From Acanthacorydalis orientalis (lineage: Eukaryota; Arthropoda; Insecta; Megaloptera; Corydalidae): 64,000 bases of DNA. Position numbers and translations under genes: made by a program. Shown in pieces: positions 41,322 through 53,424 of this stretch (position 1 is the stretch's first letter; every line of letters starts with the position of its first letter). The DNA lies in the NCBI GenBank assembly GCA_034766995.1, contig CM068316.1:29351606-29415605 (forward strand). The letters are read 5' to 3'. The notes under the pieces were generated by a model. It saw nothing but the letters and a program-made list of their open reading frames with translations. It ran no database searches and was not told the DNA's origin.

Positions 41322-42035
41322 AAATAACTAGATTAAATAAAAAATATCTTGTGACTTTGACTATAACTTAATTAACATTGTAGTAAAATGTCTTCTACAT
41401 AAAATTATTTAATCTAATGAATCTAGTTGCATGGAACCCATGACTCGTGTTTCAATGATAGGAATTATGTGTGGTTTTGGAGATTTGTTGGGATTCAAAA
41501 TGTATTCAGATGGAATTAAGCCTTGGAGTCTACAGTCAGTAAGTTCGAACGTTTGTATATAACATATAATGCAGATTACTGTGTTCATAAGAACCTCAAA
41601 TCACTATTCAATGTTATTAATCATTACTCTCCATGAGTCCATATAGAATAAATATCTGTCATTTGACAAACATCTTGACTTTAAATATAGAAAAAAATTT
41701 ACATAAAAAATTGTTACGAATAAAATAGTGCACATTATTAATAAAGAACAGCACTTTGTTCGATGCACGTGAATTTCAGCTACACAAGGCTTCCATATAA
41801 CAAATAATGCCAATATTCAAGTTATATTCAATAGTGTGCAGAATTATTGAATGATAAATAATTTGAATTGGGTGTCATATTCTATTTCTTTTTTCATACT
41901 TAAAAATATCTATGTAAATTTTTGATCAAAATCAAAGCACGAACTAAAAAATATTAATTTAGAAATTATTTACAACTTAACTCTCCATCCTAATATTTTA
42001 TTCAATATTTTGAAATCACAATTTAATCTTGTTTC

Positions 42036-42096
<61 letters not shown>

Positions 42097-42184
42097 TACA
42101 TATTTATTAACTAACTTATTTGGTTTTTTTATTAAAGTAATATATATTTTAATATAAAAATCTAGCCCATTCTTCCATAGAATA
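40091..42184. other. non-coding, presumed intronic
   Basis: (TA)n tracts lie at 41291-41321 and 42039-42093. An open frame of 36 codons from ATG 41431 (MEPMTRVSMIGIMCGFGDLL...) runs into a GTAAGT donor at 41539. It may be a first exon but has no independent support. Otherwise nothing was recognised. Confidence 0.55.
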
Positions 42185-42425
42185 AAAACCCACATTTCTC
42201 GTCACATTTTCCGCAAGACAAAGTCCACATTATTCGTCACTTTATCCGCAGGACAAAGTGAGCGATGTGAGAAATGTTTACTTTGTCAGCTCAGATAAAC
42301 GCTGTAGTATAATATATAGTTTCGCTCTTAGGTATTTTTTATATTTAAATATATTATTATGTAAAAATCGATAAACAGTTTTTTTTCTTTCGATATTTCT
42401 ATCTATTTTCCCGTCAATTTTGATA
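42185..42425 (-). repeat. CCCGTCAA repeat, copy 2 (inverted, piggyBac-like)
   Basis: The reverse complement of the repeat at 14095: it ends (plus strand) in TATTTTCCCGTCAATTTTGA, and shares GGTATTTTTTATATTTAAAT and GTTTCGCTCTTAGG. Its other half carries two imperfect 35 bp units, each ending in CCGCA(A/G)GACAAAGT, at about 42190-42260. Confidence 0.55.
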
Positions 42426-43271
42426 AGGTATATATTAGTTATTTTAATAATAAATTTAATGGGAAAATGGCTAATACGTGCACTTGAACAAACTATTTAA
42501 ATACTAAAATTTTTTTTTAAAATTTCAATATTATCATTTATATTTAAGTATATTTATAAACAAAAACTTGTAATTTTACGTAAATATTGCAGAATGTACT
42601 GAAACAATATTCTCAGATTTAATCATTATTAGTGTTATAACACGTTCTTCATGCTGTTTACATACAAGTTTTATTTATATGTTGATTTATTATTAACTTA
42701 TTAAAAACAGACTATTATGTATTAGTTTTCAGGTTTGTTTTAATTTTCCCAAAAAAATTCTTTATATAAATTGACTATTGAAAAATATACTTTTTCAAGA
42801 ACATATATATATATATATATATAATATTTGTAGACTATTTTATTATATATATATATATATATATGTAAAGTAACTTGTACATAAGCAAATTATATATATA
42901 TGTATATATACATATATATAAATGAAATTTTACATTTAATCAAAAAAGAACCCGTAAGAAATCCTAGATAGATATACATTATAAATACACGAACAACGAA
43001 GGTTGTTATATTCCTTTGAAATTAAATATATTTATAAAAAAATAAAGGGGAATTTGGATTATCTGTGTCATCATTTCACGTCAGATGAGATAAAAACTAA
43101 AAATGAACACGCTATTATTAAGGTGTGTCTGCACGAATGAACTGTTAACTTTATTTTTCTGTATTCAATACTTACTAACGGATCAATAATCAGTATTTTG
43201 AATGTTTAACATTTTACATTTATTAAAATTATAACATTTTTCAGATTTACAAACACACACACCAACACACA

Positions 43272-43306
<35 letters not shown>

Positions 43307-43311
43307 AAGTT

Positions 43312-43351
<40 letters not shown>

Positions 43352-44496
43352 AAGTTTGATTTTTCTTCTAGTTGTTCCCTGAAAATATTGTGTAAATATT
43401 TTGATCTTTTTAGATATTTGTATATTTAGAAATGTTTTCTTCAAGACATTTCCTCGAAATGAGATACATTATAATATGCTTGAAAAATCAACTTTGAATA
43501 CAGAGTTATTTTTTATTTGAAAGATAACAAACTGAAAGAATGCAAATAGATTTCGCTAATGTATTCTTTTTGTTTTAAATATAAGGATTTTCAGCTTATT
43601 TAAAGTTTGATTCAACTTATATTCAATCATTTTTTGAACCAATAACTGTTACATTGATAGAGTTGGTCAAGTATTTGCATTAATAATACAGAAGACAATA
43701 ATTGTATTCGTCTTCTTATAATCCTACGGACTGTTTTTTTTTCTTACCTGCTAAAGCTGGTTTCAATATTTCTGTAGTATTTATTTATGTTATGTTGAAA
43801 TAATTGTTTATAGATATTAAATTGAAGATATGAATATATACTTTTATAAATTACATATATTCAATTTGATAACTTAAGTTTACTCAGTCTAAAATGACTT
43901 ATAGTGTGTGTATGGTTGTGGAATACAAGTGAGCAGACGTGAGGAGATAGTAATTCTTGTTAGAGTTATGTGATGATCGTACGAACAATTGAGAGGTGTA
44001 TGAGAATCAACATGTAAGGAACAAGAGAAAAAGTGCAAGTAGACTCATCAACACAAAACTATAGAAGCATTATTCATCGCAAATAATTACTTAAAATAAT
44101 TCAAAACTAAATAAAAATGTTATCAACAACAAAGTTCAAGCCTAACATATAATCGCATAATGTTGTTATTCAATTTCTTCATTTTATATAATATGTAAAA
44201 AATAGACAATTTGATCAGTTTTCGGAAAAATAAGACTTTAACAATAGTATTCTATTTTATTTCTTCGATTAGTTTTTTATTCTCTAATACAGAATTGATT
44301 TTACTGTTTTTAGGTATTATAATGAAATACTGTCATTCTTTATTACATTGTTAAATGAAATAGTACTTTTTTAAACGGAATTAGATATTGAAACCTGTAT
44401 GAATATAGTTTTTATTACAAATATGGCAATTATATTGAAGAAAAGTCAATATTAAAATTTTTTGGGCGGTATTTATAGGTGATTCAATTTAGACGT
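42426..44496. other. non-coding, presumed intronic
   Basis: (TA)n tracts lie at 42805-42865 and 43275-43349. The second is bracketed by two copies of ATCAAAGTTTGAT. A purine-rich GC-richer patch at about 43915-44045 has no recognised coding potential. Confidence 0.6.
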
Positions 44497-44659
44497 CCAC
44501 ATAAAAGTATTAAAAAAATCGCAAAACTTTAAAAAATCATGTTATTTTTTATTTAGTATTTTAGTTTAATTCAATACTCAATTCCAATTGAATTAAAATA
44601 CTAAATAAAAAATAACATACTTTTCTAATTTTTGCGAATTTTTCATACTTTCATGTGGG
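44497..44659. repeat. 163-bp foldback (long inverted repeat)
   Basis: Two arms of about 75 bp form a near-complete hairpin with a roughly 10 nt loop (44576-44585). The left arm starts CCACATAAAAGTAT and ends TTTAGTTTAATTCAA; the right arm begins TTGAATTAAAATAC and ends ATACTTTCATGTGG. The central 25 bp of each arm (GTTATTTTTTATTTAGTATT) match almost perfectly. It may be a MITE, though no target duplication was seen. If transcribed it would give a long hairpin RNA. Confidence 0.8.
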
Positions 44660-47068
44660 AGCCAGAGAGGAGCGGTGAAAGGAGATTCATTCACTCAGCA
44701 AACATCGTATCGAGTAGACATGTTTGTACGATGCTTTTTTAAAATTCAGAGAAAATAAACAGTGTTGGTTTTCAGTGCTTTCGTTTTTAAATTATTCTGA
44801 TATGAAAAAAACAGTTCTATTGTGAATATATATATATATATATATATATTTATTACTACCTAAAAGTTTTCTGCATTATATATAAAACGAACCATTAAAA
44901 TATTATTTAACATGATGTTTTATTTAAACGGCCTTTTCACATCTTTTATTGAACTTCTAATCATTATAAAAGTAATTTTAAACTTTATTTTCAAACTGTT
45001 CCAGAGTAACTTTCTGTTCTTTTTTGTTAATCTTTAGTTTTTTGTTCTTAAGATCAGCATTTAATTTTAAAAATTAAAATTAAATCTGAGCTGTTAGAAT
45101 AGTATTCAATCTATATGTAACCATATTATTGAACACCCTTCTTTGTTATAACAGTAGCGTAAATTTGAGTTTTATCATATAGCAAACAGACTCCGTGACA
45201 TTTTTCCAGGATAAATTGATGCTATTGAGGAATAAGTTCATAATAAACGGTTAAATTTAAAGTAGTGATTTGTTCTTTGAAATCTATTGATAATTTGTAA
45301 TTTTAAAAATATGATTGCAATCCCTTTTTCTCTTCTTTTGCCTGGTTATAACCTTTTTCGAAATCTGTTCAATTTTTCTATATCATTCCGTGGAAACTCG
45401 TTTCAATGTAGAAGAATTGAACATAATCTTGGTTTCAGCATCGGTCATTCGTCATTAAAAAATCAATCGCATCTTGTCTATAAATACTAAATATATCGAA
45501 ACATTTTTAAAACCTTTTTGAACTACTGCAAAAATTCTAGACCTCAATTTTAAATCAGTATACTGATATTACTAAATTTTCTGTCTAAATGAACAAACTA
45601 TACTTCATATTATTCTCTAATACTATTATACATTACTATTTTATTATTTAACTATTACCTTATTATTCAAACTGACCATTATTGCTATTTAAATTATAAA
45701 ACTGTATTATGAAAATAAGTACATGTAAAATAACACCAACCACTTTCGTAATATGTCATTATGTAATAAATATATATTCATGTTCATTCATTCATACTGC
45801 TAAATTTTTACGAACTATTTAAACAATAACTGTTTTAAAAATTATATTGATTTTTTGAATTCCATTTTATTTTCACAAACAGTCATTTAATACAATTTAT
45901 TTTACAGAATGATTCCTTTAGCTAGAGTCAGATATCCTTCACATAGGTCATCTTTGACTGGTCCACTTTCCTAACAAAATAATTTCTATGAATATTTAAT
46001 TCCAATGTACAATAAGCAGAATTTGTAAAGAGAACGTATTTTTTGTTTGGTTTTATTTAATTTTCATCTTTATTTTATGATTTTTTATTACAGCTCCATG
46101 TTAAATTCCCCATTTTTTCTAAAATTATTACTTTGCTCTTGCTCTAACGACTTTCGCTTCTGAAATGACTGCATCATAATTTCAATATATAAATACACTT
46201 ATTTTGTATGTTACTACATAAAATGGATTCTGAATATTTTATCACACGAATACATCGGATCGAGAACTTTTAAAGTACACTATATATAATATGGATACAG
46301 TGTTAAAAATTAATATTTCCTCTAATGATTAGTCTCACAATAATATGTTAATGTTGAAGTGTTCATTTTTTATTAATTGAAATATTTTATAATTTTTATA
46401 ATAAAATTACTTTTTCATAAATTACGAGTATGTGTAACGTGCAAATCTAAAAATTCTATTAATAGTTTATTAGTTAGTATTTAATGAAAAATACGTTCTA
46501 TAACATTAACAATATTGGATTTGATATCAGTTCGTGTTGATTCTTATTTCTAATTAATGCAAAAAATAATATTTGGATTCTCAAAAACTTTTGCAAACGT
46601 TTTTCTGCAGCAAGTAAATTCTAAATGATATTTAAACCATTCAGTATAATTTTTACATTCAGTAGTAACTTTAATTAATAAATTTATGAACTATTGCTAG
46701 TTTGACTTTAGCAAAAGTCAAACTGTATTTTCGTATGTATAATTATGTACTTCCAAATATAATATTAAAAAAAAAATATTTTCCAAATATTGTAATATAG
46801 ATTTAAATAATATAAAATTTCATATAATGAATACTTATAAAATTCCCTTATATAAAAACCCTATAGAGTATAACTTCTAATTATTTATCTGTAACTTTTT
46901 CGTTGATTCAAATATTAAAAAATAAGATAAATTTACACAAGTTAAAATATGCTCGGTAATAAAATACAAATTAATATTATAATATAATACTAGACTCTAT
47001 ATTTATTCTGAATAAGTTTATGCAATTTTTTTTATTATATTATTTTATTATTATTATATATATATATA
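44660..47068. other. non-coding, presumed intronic
   Basis: A short (TA)n tract lies at 44827-44850. A candidate terminal exon is at 45908. The GC-richer frame at 45287-45490 was not recognised on either strand. Otherwise featureless. Confidence 0.55.
45908..45974 (+). CDS. candidate terminal exon, MIPLARVRYPSHRSSLTGPLS
   Basis: A reasonable acceptor (CAATTTATTTTACAG) is followed, in phase 2, by a 21-residue coding-like peptide ending at TAA 45972. Its Arg/Ser/Pro content is unlike the AT background. No family was recognised and no partner exons were found. It may be chance. Confidence 0.2.
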
Positions 47069-47428
47069 CGTGGGTTGTTTGACAAGTATGGTAAAAACGT
47101 ATGTTGACACCGTTTTTTGGAAAAATCATTTTTATTTCTCAACATAGTCTTCGTTGAGGGCTATACACTTGGTCCAGCAAGTCTGCAAATTACGTATTGA
47201 CGGCGGCGATGACATCCTCATTCAACAAGAATTTTTTCTCACCTAGCCAAATTTTCAAGTTCGGCAAGAAAAATAATCAGTCGATTTACGGGATGACGCG
47301 TTGTCCTGGTGAAAGAGCACTTTTTCGTGCGCCAATTTTGGTCGTTTTTTCAGCTCTTCTTTCAAACGGTCCAATAATGTTTCCTAATAGGTTTCTATTA
47401 TTGTTTTCCCATCGTTAAGTAGTCAATC
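47069..47428 (-). mobile_element. DDE-family mariner fragment, copy 3
   Basis: TIR CGTGGGTTGTTTGACAAGTA directly after a short (TA)n. It aligns with the left 430 bp of the element at 8990 (landmarks GTCCAGCAAGTCTGCAAA, GACGGCGGCGATGA and CTGGTGAAAGAGCAC, the second-Asp region). A short internal deletion removes the third-Asp part (near 47283). Homology ends abruptly near 47428. Confidence 0.82.
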
Positions 47429-47445
47429 AGAGACACGAGCACTTG

Positions 47446-47573
47446 CGGTGTCACAAATTGTGAAGGAAGGGGAACAATTTTTTATTAAAACGTCAGTTCA
47501 CACAGAAACCGTATCAACGCATATATCGATCTATAAGTTTATATCTATGGAGTCACAATTTGTGGTTTCACCG
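47446..47573. repeat. short inverted repeat after mariner fragment
   Basis: CGGTGTCACAAATTGTGA (47446-47463) is inverted as TCACAATTTGTGGTTTCACCG (47553-47573) with a small insertion. It begins about 18 bp after the mariner homology stops, so it may be the end of another element that truncated the mariner. Confidence 0.4.
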
Positions 47574-48584
47574 ATACTCATGTGAAACCGCTCTTAGACT
47601 TTCTAACAATAGAAAAAAGAAAATGTCTTTATTTAGCTTTGACTGCATCAATACTTTAATTGCGTGTTAGTACGAAATAAGGGTATTTTATATATATATA
47701 TATATATATATTATGAAACTTTTTGTATGAGAATTTTCGAATGGTTTTGTAACGATTGTTGAGAATTAATTACCCGATATATAGATATAATTTATGGAAT
47801 AAAATTGTTTCAACTTGAAGTGACATGAATAATATAACTTAAAGCAAATACAATGAAAAATATGTAATTTAATTCTCATCTTAATTTTACTGGAGATAGA
47901 TGAATTAGTGAATAAAAAGATAAACCGATGTAAATATATTTGGAGATAATTTGAATATTACAGAATAATTTAATTGTTTAAATTATCTTAAATTTGACAC
48001 AAAATAAGTATTGACAAAAATTCATTTGAATTATAATAACCGATTGTAAATATATGAATTTTTAATAACAGGAAAATAAATATCGTTTATAAAACTGAGC
48101 TTGTGATAGGTTGTTTTCAATTTTATAAATATTCAAATGAATATGTTTGTCGAAGATTTAAAAAAATATGAATGAAAATTGTTACATTATAACATATTTT
48201 TATCTTCTGTGTAATAAACGAATTCAGGTATTAAACACAAATATTTTTAAATGAATTGTGATATTGAATATTGATTGAATCAGTTATAGACAGAATTTAC
48301 ATTTTTAATATTTATATATTTCTTTTAACATTTTTTTTTCTTAAGAGTGATAAGTTCATAAATATTTATTTATATGAATATTGAATGAAATCATAATATT
48401 ATTTTGTTTTTTGTCAATATTTTTGTTTTATAGAATTATTATTTTACATACTTTATTAAATATTTGTATTAATATATAAATGCATATGTATTTATGGGTG
48501 AGGCTTGTGTTTCTATTTCCAAACAAATCAATATAACATAGTACTTACACCTAAAAATATATAGTAGTAGTATATATATATATA

Positions 48585-48634
<50 letters not shown>

Positions 48635-49236
48635 GTATAAATCATCTTTAAGCTTTAATGTTCAGTTTTGATTAAATAGCTCTTCAAAGTACTCCATTTT
48701 CATTTTAAACTACCGAATGCTTGTCTAATTCACAAAATCGTAATTCGTCTATATCCACTTTATTTTAATATTATGTATCTTTTGTGATTTTAATATTTTT
48801 TCGATAACAAAATGCACAAACTCTCAGTCACAAATTTCTGTTGTCCATGTCTTATATTCTCTTCTTATAATGTACGACTCTCATTTTCATTTCAGACTGA
48901 TGTTATAAAGTCTGTTACTACTATTTGTTTTCATATAAATTTCATTCTCTTCTTTAAGCCCCCTTTCTGTTTTAACGTACATTTTTCAATGATTGTTTTT
49001 GTTATATGAAGTGGTATTATTTTAATATTCGTGTGTGTTTTATTTAAATAACATATATGTGAGTATATAATAGAATATTAAAAATTGAAAAATATTTTAT
49101 AAATAAAAATATCAGCATCGGTTTAAATCTTAATGTTATTATGAATCTAAAATATTAAATTTATTTCAAAGTTATCGATTTTTTTCAATAAAGGTAGCAG
49201 CCATGTGTAAAAAGATTTGATATAAATATATTTTTG
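47574..49236. other. non-coding, presumed intronic
   Basis: (TA)n tracts lie at 47690-47712 and 48568-48633 (the latter with TGTGTGTG). The ORF at 48812-49009 spans an acceptor-like TTTCATTTCAG but was not recognised. Confidence 0.6.
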
Positions 49237-49283
49237 TTCGAACGCTAATGCCCTTAGTTTTCGACGCGTCCTTAAAGCCTAAG
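49237..49283 (+). repeat. GGGCGC hairpin repeat, copy 3
   Basis: Same orientation and layout as copies at 1495 and 10337: GTTCGAACGC, TAATGCCCTTAGTTTTCG, ACGCGTCCTTAAAGCC. The stem is now ACGC/GCGT: one G-C pair of copy 1 has become A-T, a paired change that keeps the stem. Confidence 0.6.
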
Positions 49284-49504
49284 CTTATAAATAAATTACA
49301 TTTAATAGTTGATCATTAGTACTGACCATAAAATATTTCTATGAATTTAAGCGTACCTCTATAAAAGAACTTGCATGTTAAAAGTATGAAATATACTCTT
49401 AGACTAAAATAATGTATTTTAGTGCTACTTGAGTGCAGTATAATTGGCCGTGTTTTATTTATATTATTTATTATTTAATTTATAGATGTAATTAATTCAA
49501 AAAT

Positions 49505-50300
49505 TCGTTTGTCTGCAGATGATTGTACCATTTACAAGGAGATTATATTCAAACCAGACATTCCCACTTATAAATTAATAATAAACAAAATATTTGTTTG
49601 GATGGTAGTGGTATGAAATTTATTCTATCCAAGAGTATTTTTTAGATTTAATATATGAAAATTTACTTCATTGTAAGTCTCTATCATTGGTATAAAAATA
49701 ATGTGATTCGTGCAAATCCTGTTATAATCCAATATCCAGTGATTCAAAGAAATACCTAGGCATCACACTAGAGATTTCTTTGTCGTTCGAAAAGTATTGT
49801 ATTAATACTAGAAAAAAATCTCATAACAGTCCAAACTATAATAAAAACGAGTTAAACATTGTCATTCTAAAATGAAATAATTTTATTTGAGACTAGTAAA
49901 ACTATTTTTTTTAAATATGGTAGTATTATGAATTAGCAAAACATTTATATACACAAAAAAGCAGAAAATTTCATTTCAAACGGATATTTCAGATTAGATC
50001 AGTAAAGTGAAATGATTTAAAAATTCCAATTGTGAATATTTATAAAAAAATCATAATTTTGACTTGTATATTAAAATTATTTTTGGGATAACGTCCATGG
50101 CTAGAATTAAATCAAAAAATATTTTCTCTATACTTTATTAACACAATAGTTGTGCGTTTATGATTACATTAGATAATTTTAAAAATCAAGTAAGTGAAAC
50201 TGTAATTTTTCGGACAACTGGGTGCCTTAAATAAATGGCATACTTGGATGTCCTCTACATTCACCAGTGAAAGCCTTCAAAAATAGATTAAAGAGGAGAA
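49505..50300 (+). mobile_element. LINE reverse-transcriptase relic (Jockey/I-like)
   Basis: Degenerate non-LTR retrotransposon coding. SADDCTIYKE (from 49514) is the F/YADD active-site motif region. DSKKYLGITLEISLSFEKYC (about 49741-49800) is the conserved KYLGI segment. NDLKIPIVNIYKK (about 50015-50050) is the conserved C-terminal DL-IP motif of Jockey-like elements. The segments occur in the right order with stops and frameshifts and no preserved 3' tail. The 5' end is truncated near 49500. Confidence 0.8.
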
Positions 50301-50316
50301 CAATTAAAACAAAATC

Positions 50317-50323
<7 letters not shown>

Positions 50324-50352
<29 letters not shown>
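50324..50352. repeat. (TA)n at transposon end
   Basis: A 29 bp TA run immediately before the element that begins at 50353. Confidence 0.9.
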
Positions 50353-50357
<5 letters not shown>

Positions 50358-51602
50358 AAATATGTAATCGACTAATGTGAATTTGTAGCCATTTTGATTC
50401 AACGCGTCACTGTCAGTAGCGCGTTGGCTATGGTGGAGAGCACATGTGGCAAAATTAAAAGAATCTGTTTCTCGTTATAATAACGTGTGTATATTATTAA
50501 AATTTATTATCAAAGCAACTCGTCCATTACAGTGACTTTAAGTAAATTACGTCAAAGTTTTGGTCGAAATAACGTACCAAGTATCAATGCAATTCGTGAA
50601 TTAGTGCAAAAGTTTGAAGAAACTGGTGCTGTTAATGATTGTAAAAAGTCTGGCCGTTCGTGAAAGTGTGACCGAACACCTCGAAACTTCTACGAGACGT
50701 CGTTCTCAACAACTGGGGATTAAACACACATCTTTACATAATATTTTGAAAAAAGACACATTTACGGCCGTATAAAATTCTACTTACACAATAACTGAAG
50801 TCTAATGACCATGCACAGCGCTGAGATTTTAGCAAATCGTTATTACAGCTGAATAATAAAATTTATTTTTTTGGGAAAAAAATAATAATGAGTGATGAAA
50901 CACATTTTGATCTCAGCGGTTCATTAATAAACAAAATAGTCGTATCTGGAGCTCAGAAAATCCTTGCACTATTCATAAGCGATCTTTACATTTTCGTTGT
51001 GTTACGGTTTAGTACGGAATTTACGCAAGAGGTGTAATCGGTTCTTATTTTTTTGAAGACAATGCAAAAACTCTCTTATTGTCACAGCTAAACGTTATCG
51101 TGACATGATACGAAACTTTTTTTCATCCGAAATACTGGAACGCAACCTTCAAAACATGTGATTTCGACAGGATGGAGTAACTCGCCACACAGCAAGGGTA
51201 ACAATGGACATTTTAAAAACAATGTTTCCAGGACGATTAATTTCTCGGTTTAGCGATATAGTCTGACCTCCTAAATCGTCAGATCTTACAGTGCCTCATT
51301 TTTTTATAGGATTCTCTCAAATACAATGTGTACAAGAATATAAACAACTATTGTGCAACTAAAGGAGACAATTCGTAAAAATATTGCTGATATACTCCTT
51401 CAGACATAAAAAATTTATGAAAAATATGATTAAGAGAGTTCGTGCTTGTACAGCATTCAGAGACGGGCATCTATCAGATGTTGAATTTCATACTTAATTG
51501 CAATGTTTAAGTAAATGACTTACATGAAAATTATGCTTGTTTTGAATTTTTTTAAAAAAATTTATAAGACATTGAATTGATCACTCTCTTTTTCCCACCC
51601 TG
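50353..51602 (+). mobile_element. IS630/Tc1-mariner element with DDE_3-type transposase relic
   Basis: The right end ...TTTTTCCCACCCTG (then TA) and the weaker left end TTGGAAAATATGTAATCGAC are approximate inverses. The plus strand carries a fragmented transposase: VPSINAIRELVQKFEETGAVND (N-terminal DNA-binding part), RRSQQLGIKHTSLHNILKKD, SDETHFDLSG (first Asp), NSRIWSSENP, YGIYARGVIGSYFFED, FDRMEXLATQQG out of frame for QDGVTRHTARVTMD (second Asp), FPGRLISRFSD and PPKSSDLTV (third Asp region). Length (1250 bp) suits a full element. Stops and frameshifts are many. The family is known in insects and differs from the DD34D mariners elsewhere in the window. Confidence 0.85.
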
Positions 51603-52506
51603 TACATGTGTATGTATGTTAGGGTGATATATGTGTATAGAAGAAAAGTAAAATGATAGTCATATAAATTTAAAGTGGACAATTAATCGTTTAAATATCA
51701 CATAAAAATAAATGTATTATATTTTTGTAAAGCACTAGAAAAATTGGTTTAAAAATACAATTATTCTATAAAATGTACTTCTTCGTTTGTTCTATAATTT
51801 CATTGTTATATTATAAAAGCAGCCATAATTATACATTTTTTGTGTATGACTCTTGGTTAACAACTTTGAACTATTTTGATTATAATATTATCTTTATCAA
51901 TACTCAAATTTCAACTATCGTCTGTGTTGCGATTAAAAAGACTAAACAGTGGTTTATTATAAACGGCATTTAATTCTGTTATCCGAACCATCTCAGGACA
52001 AGCTCTATTTATAGTTTATACTAATCGATTTCTGAAACTCCAAGTACTTGATAAGATCAATACGTTAGGAAATAATATATTTTAACTAAACTACGTTCTT
52101 TTCTAAATTGTCAATTAATTAATAATAAATTTTTCTAAAAAAACTAACTACATCCATTAACAACCTGTCTTTTTAAAACGAATTACATGTTCTTAAAATG
52201 TTATCATCTCATTACTACTTTTTTATATTAGATTTTTATTTCAAGAATCAACGCTTTTTATCAATAATTCTATTACAGTAAAGCGTTTTTGTTTTTTTAT
52301 CATATTTGCTCAATTCAAAATGACACGTTTTCCTTCGAGACTATTTAACATAGCAGTTCTTCTTTTCACTTTTTTGTTTAAATAGTGATCCTCGATAATA
52401 CAGTTTTTGTTCATTTATACCCAAGCAGAAATTTTCTCGTATTCAGAATCTATAAGAATGATAAAAAAGGATGCCCACAAGCGGATAACTTATAATATGT
52501 TTATAT

Positions 52507-52575
<69 letters not shown>

Positions 52576-52602
52576 GTATATATACTAAATTTTTATAATA
52601 TA
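51603..52602. other. non-coding stretch
   Basis: No gene was recognised; the ORF at 51773 is AT-rich. A (TA)n tract at 52508-52586 precedes the next element. Confidence 0.65.
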
Positions 52603-53424
52603 CGAGGGTCATTTGATAAGATGATATATTTTTATGATGTGGCACCACCATTCATTTGGTAACATCACGGATTTTAAGTGTCACTTTTCAAACTAGCATA
52701 GGCAAAATTTAAGTCAGCAGTGACGCGTTGTTCACATTCATAGTTTGAAGTTATCATTGTAGCAATTGTCGTAAAAATGGAAAAAACAAGAAGGCTTTTT
52801 TCCATCAATTTATCACTATGGATGAAACATGGATCCACTACTACACTCCTAAATTGAAGTAGAAGTCAAACCAGTGAACAATGACCTGTGAAAGTGCTCT
52901 GAAGAAGGCGAAAACAGTTTTGTGGACTGGGAAGGTGATAGCCTCTGTTTTTTGCGATTCCCGAGGAATCATACCGACCGACTATTTAACGAATGGAAAA
53001 ACGATAACATGAGCCTATTATGAGATATTATTGGACAGTTGGAAAGAAGAGATGAAACAAAAACGGCCAAAACTGGCACACAAAAAAGTGCTCTTTCACC
53101 ACGACAACGCACCATCCTACAAATCGATCGTGGAAATGACAAAATTGTACAAATTAGGCTCCCAATTGATTCCTCATCCATACAGTTCTCTCTACTTGAC
53201 CCCGTTCGACTTCTTTCTCTTCCCAACCTGGAAAAGTTGGCTCAGTGGGACAAAATTTTCGTCGAATAAGAACGTCATCACTGCCATAAGTGCGAATTTG
53301 CAGACTCACTGGACCAAGTGTATAACTCTCACCCTCAAGAGACTATTTTGAGAAACAAAATCGATTTTCTAAGAAAAACAATGTTTCACTTACTTTTTTA
53401 CTAATACTTATCAAACGACCTTCG
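52603..53424 (+). mobile_element. DDE-only mariner derivative, copy 2
   Basis: An 822 bp element flanked by TA, with TIRs CGAGGGTCATTTGATAAG and ...CTTATCAAACGACCTTCG. Plus-strand coding begins at an ATG in ATGGAAAAAACAAGAAGG (about 52776). It passes within a few codons to FFHQFITMDETWIHYYTP (first Asp), then LWTGKVIASVFCDSRGI, HHDNAPSYKS (second Asp) and LTPFDFFLF (third Asp, 34 residues on). The whole helix-turn-helix domain is absent, with the same junction as the copy at 8990. Stops (in KLKXKSNQX and ITXAYYE) and one frame change show it is dead, but all three catalytic aspartates survive. Confidence 0.92.

Noticed and set aside
45287..45490. 67-codon ORF as a transposase or LINE fragment
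   Set aside because: Neither strand shows ordered motifs of a known family.
47197..47418. Plus-strand ORF of 73 codons
   Set aside because: Shadow of the minus-strand mariner transposase.
52969..53269. Minus-strand ORF and second plus frame over the DDE-only mariner
   Set aside because: Shadows of the catalytic-domain frame at 53031-53351.
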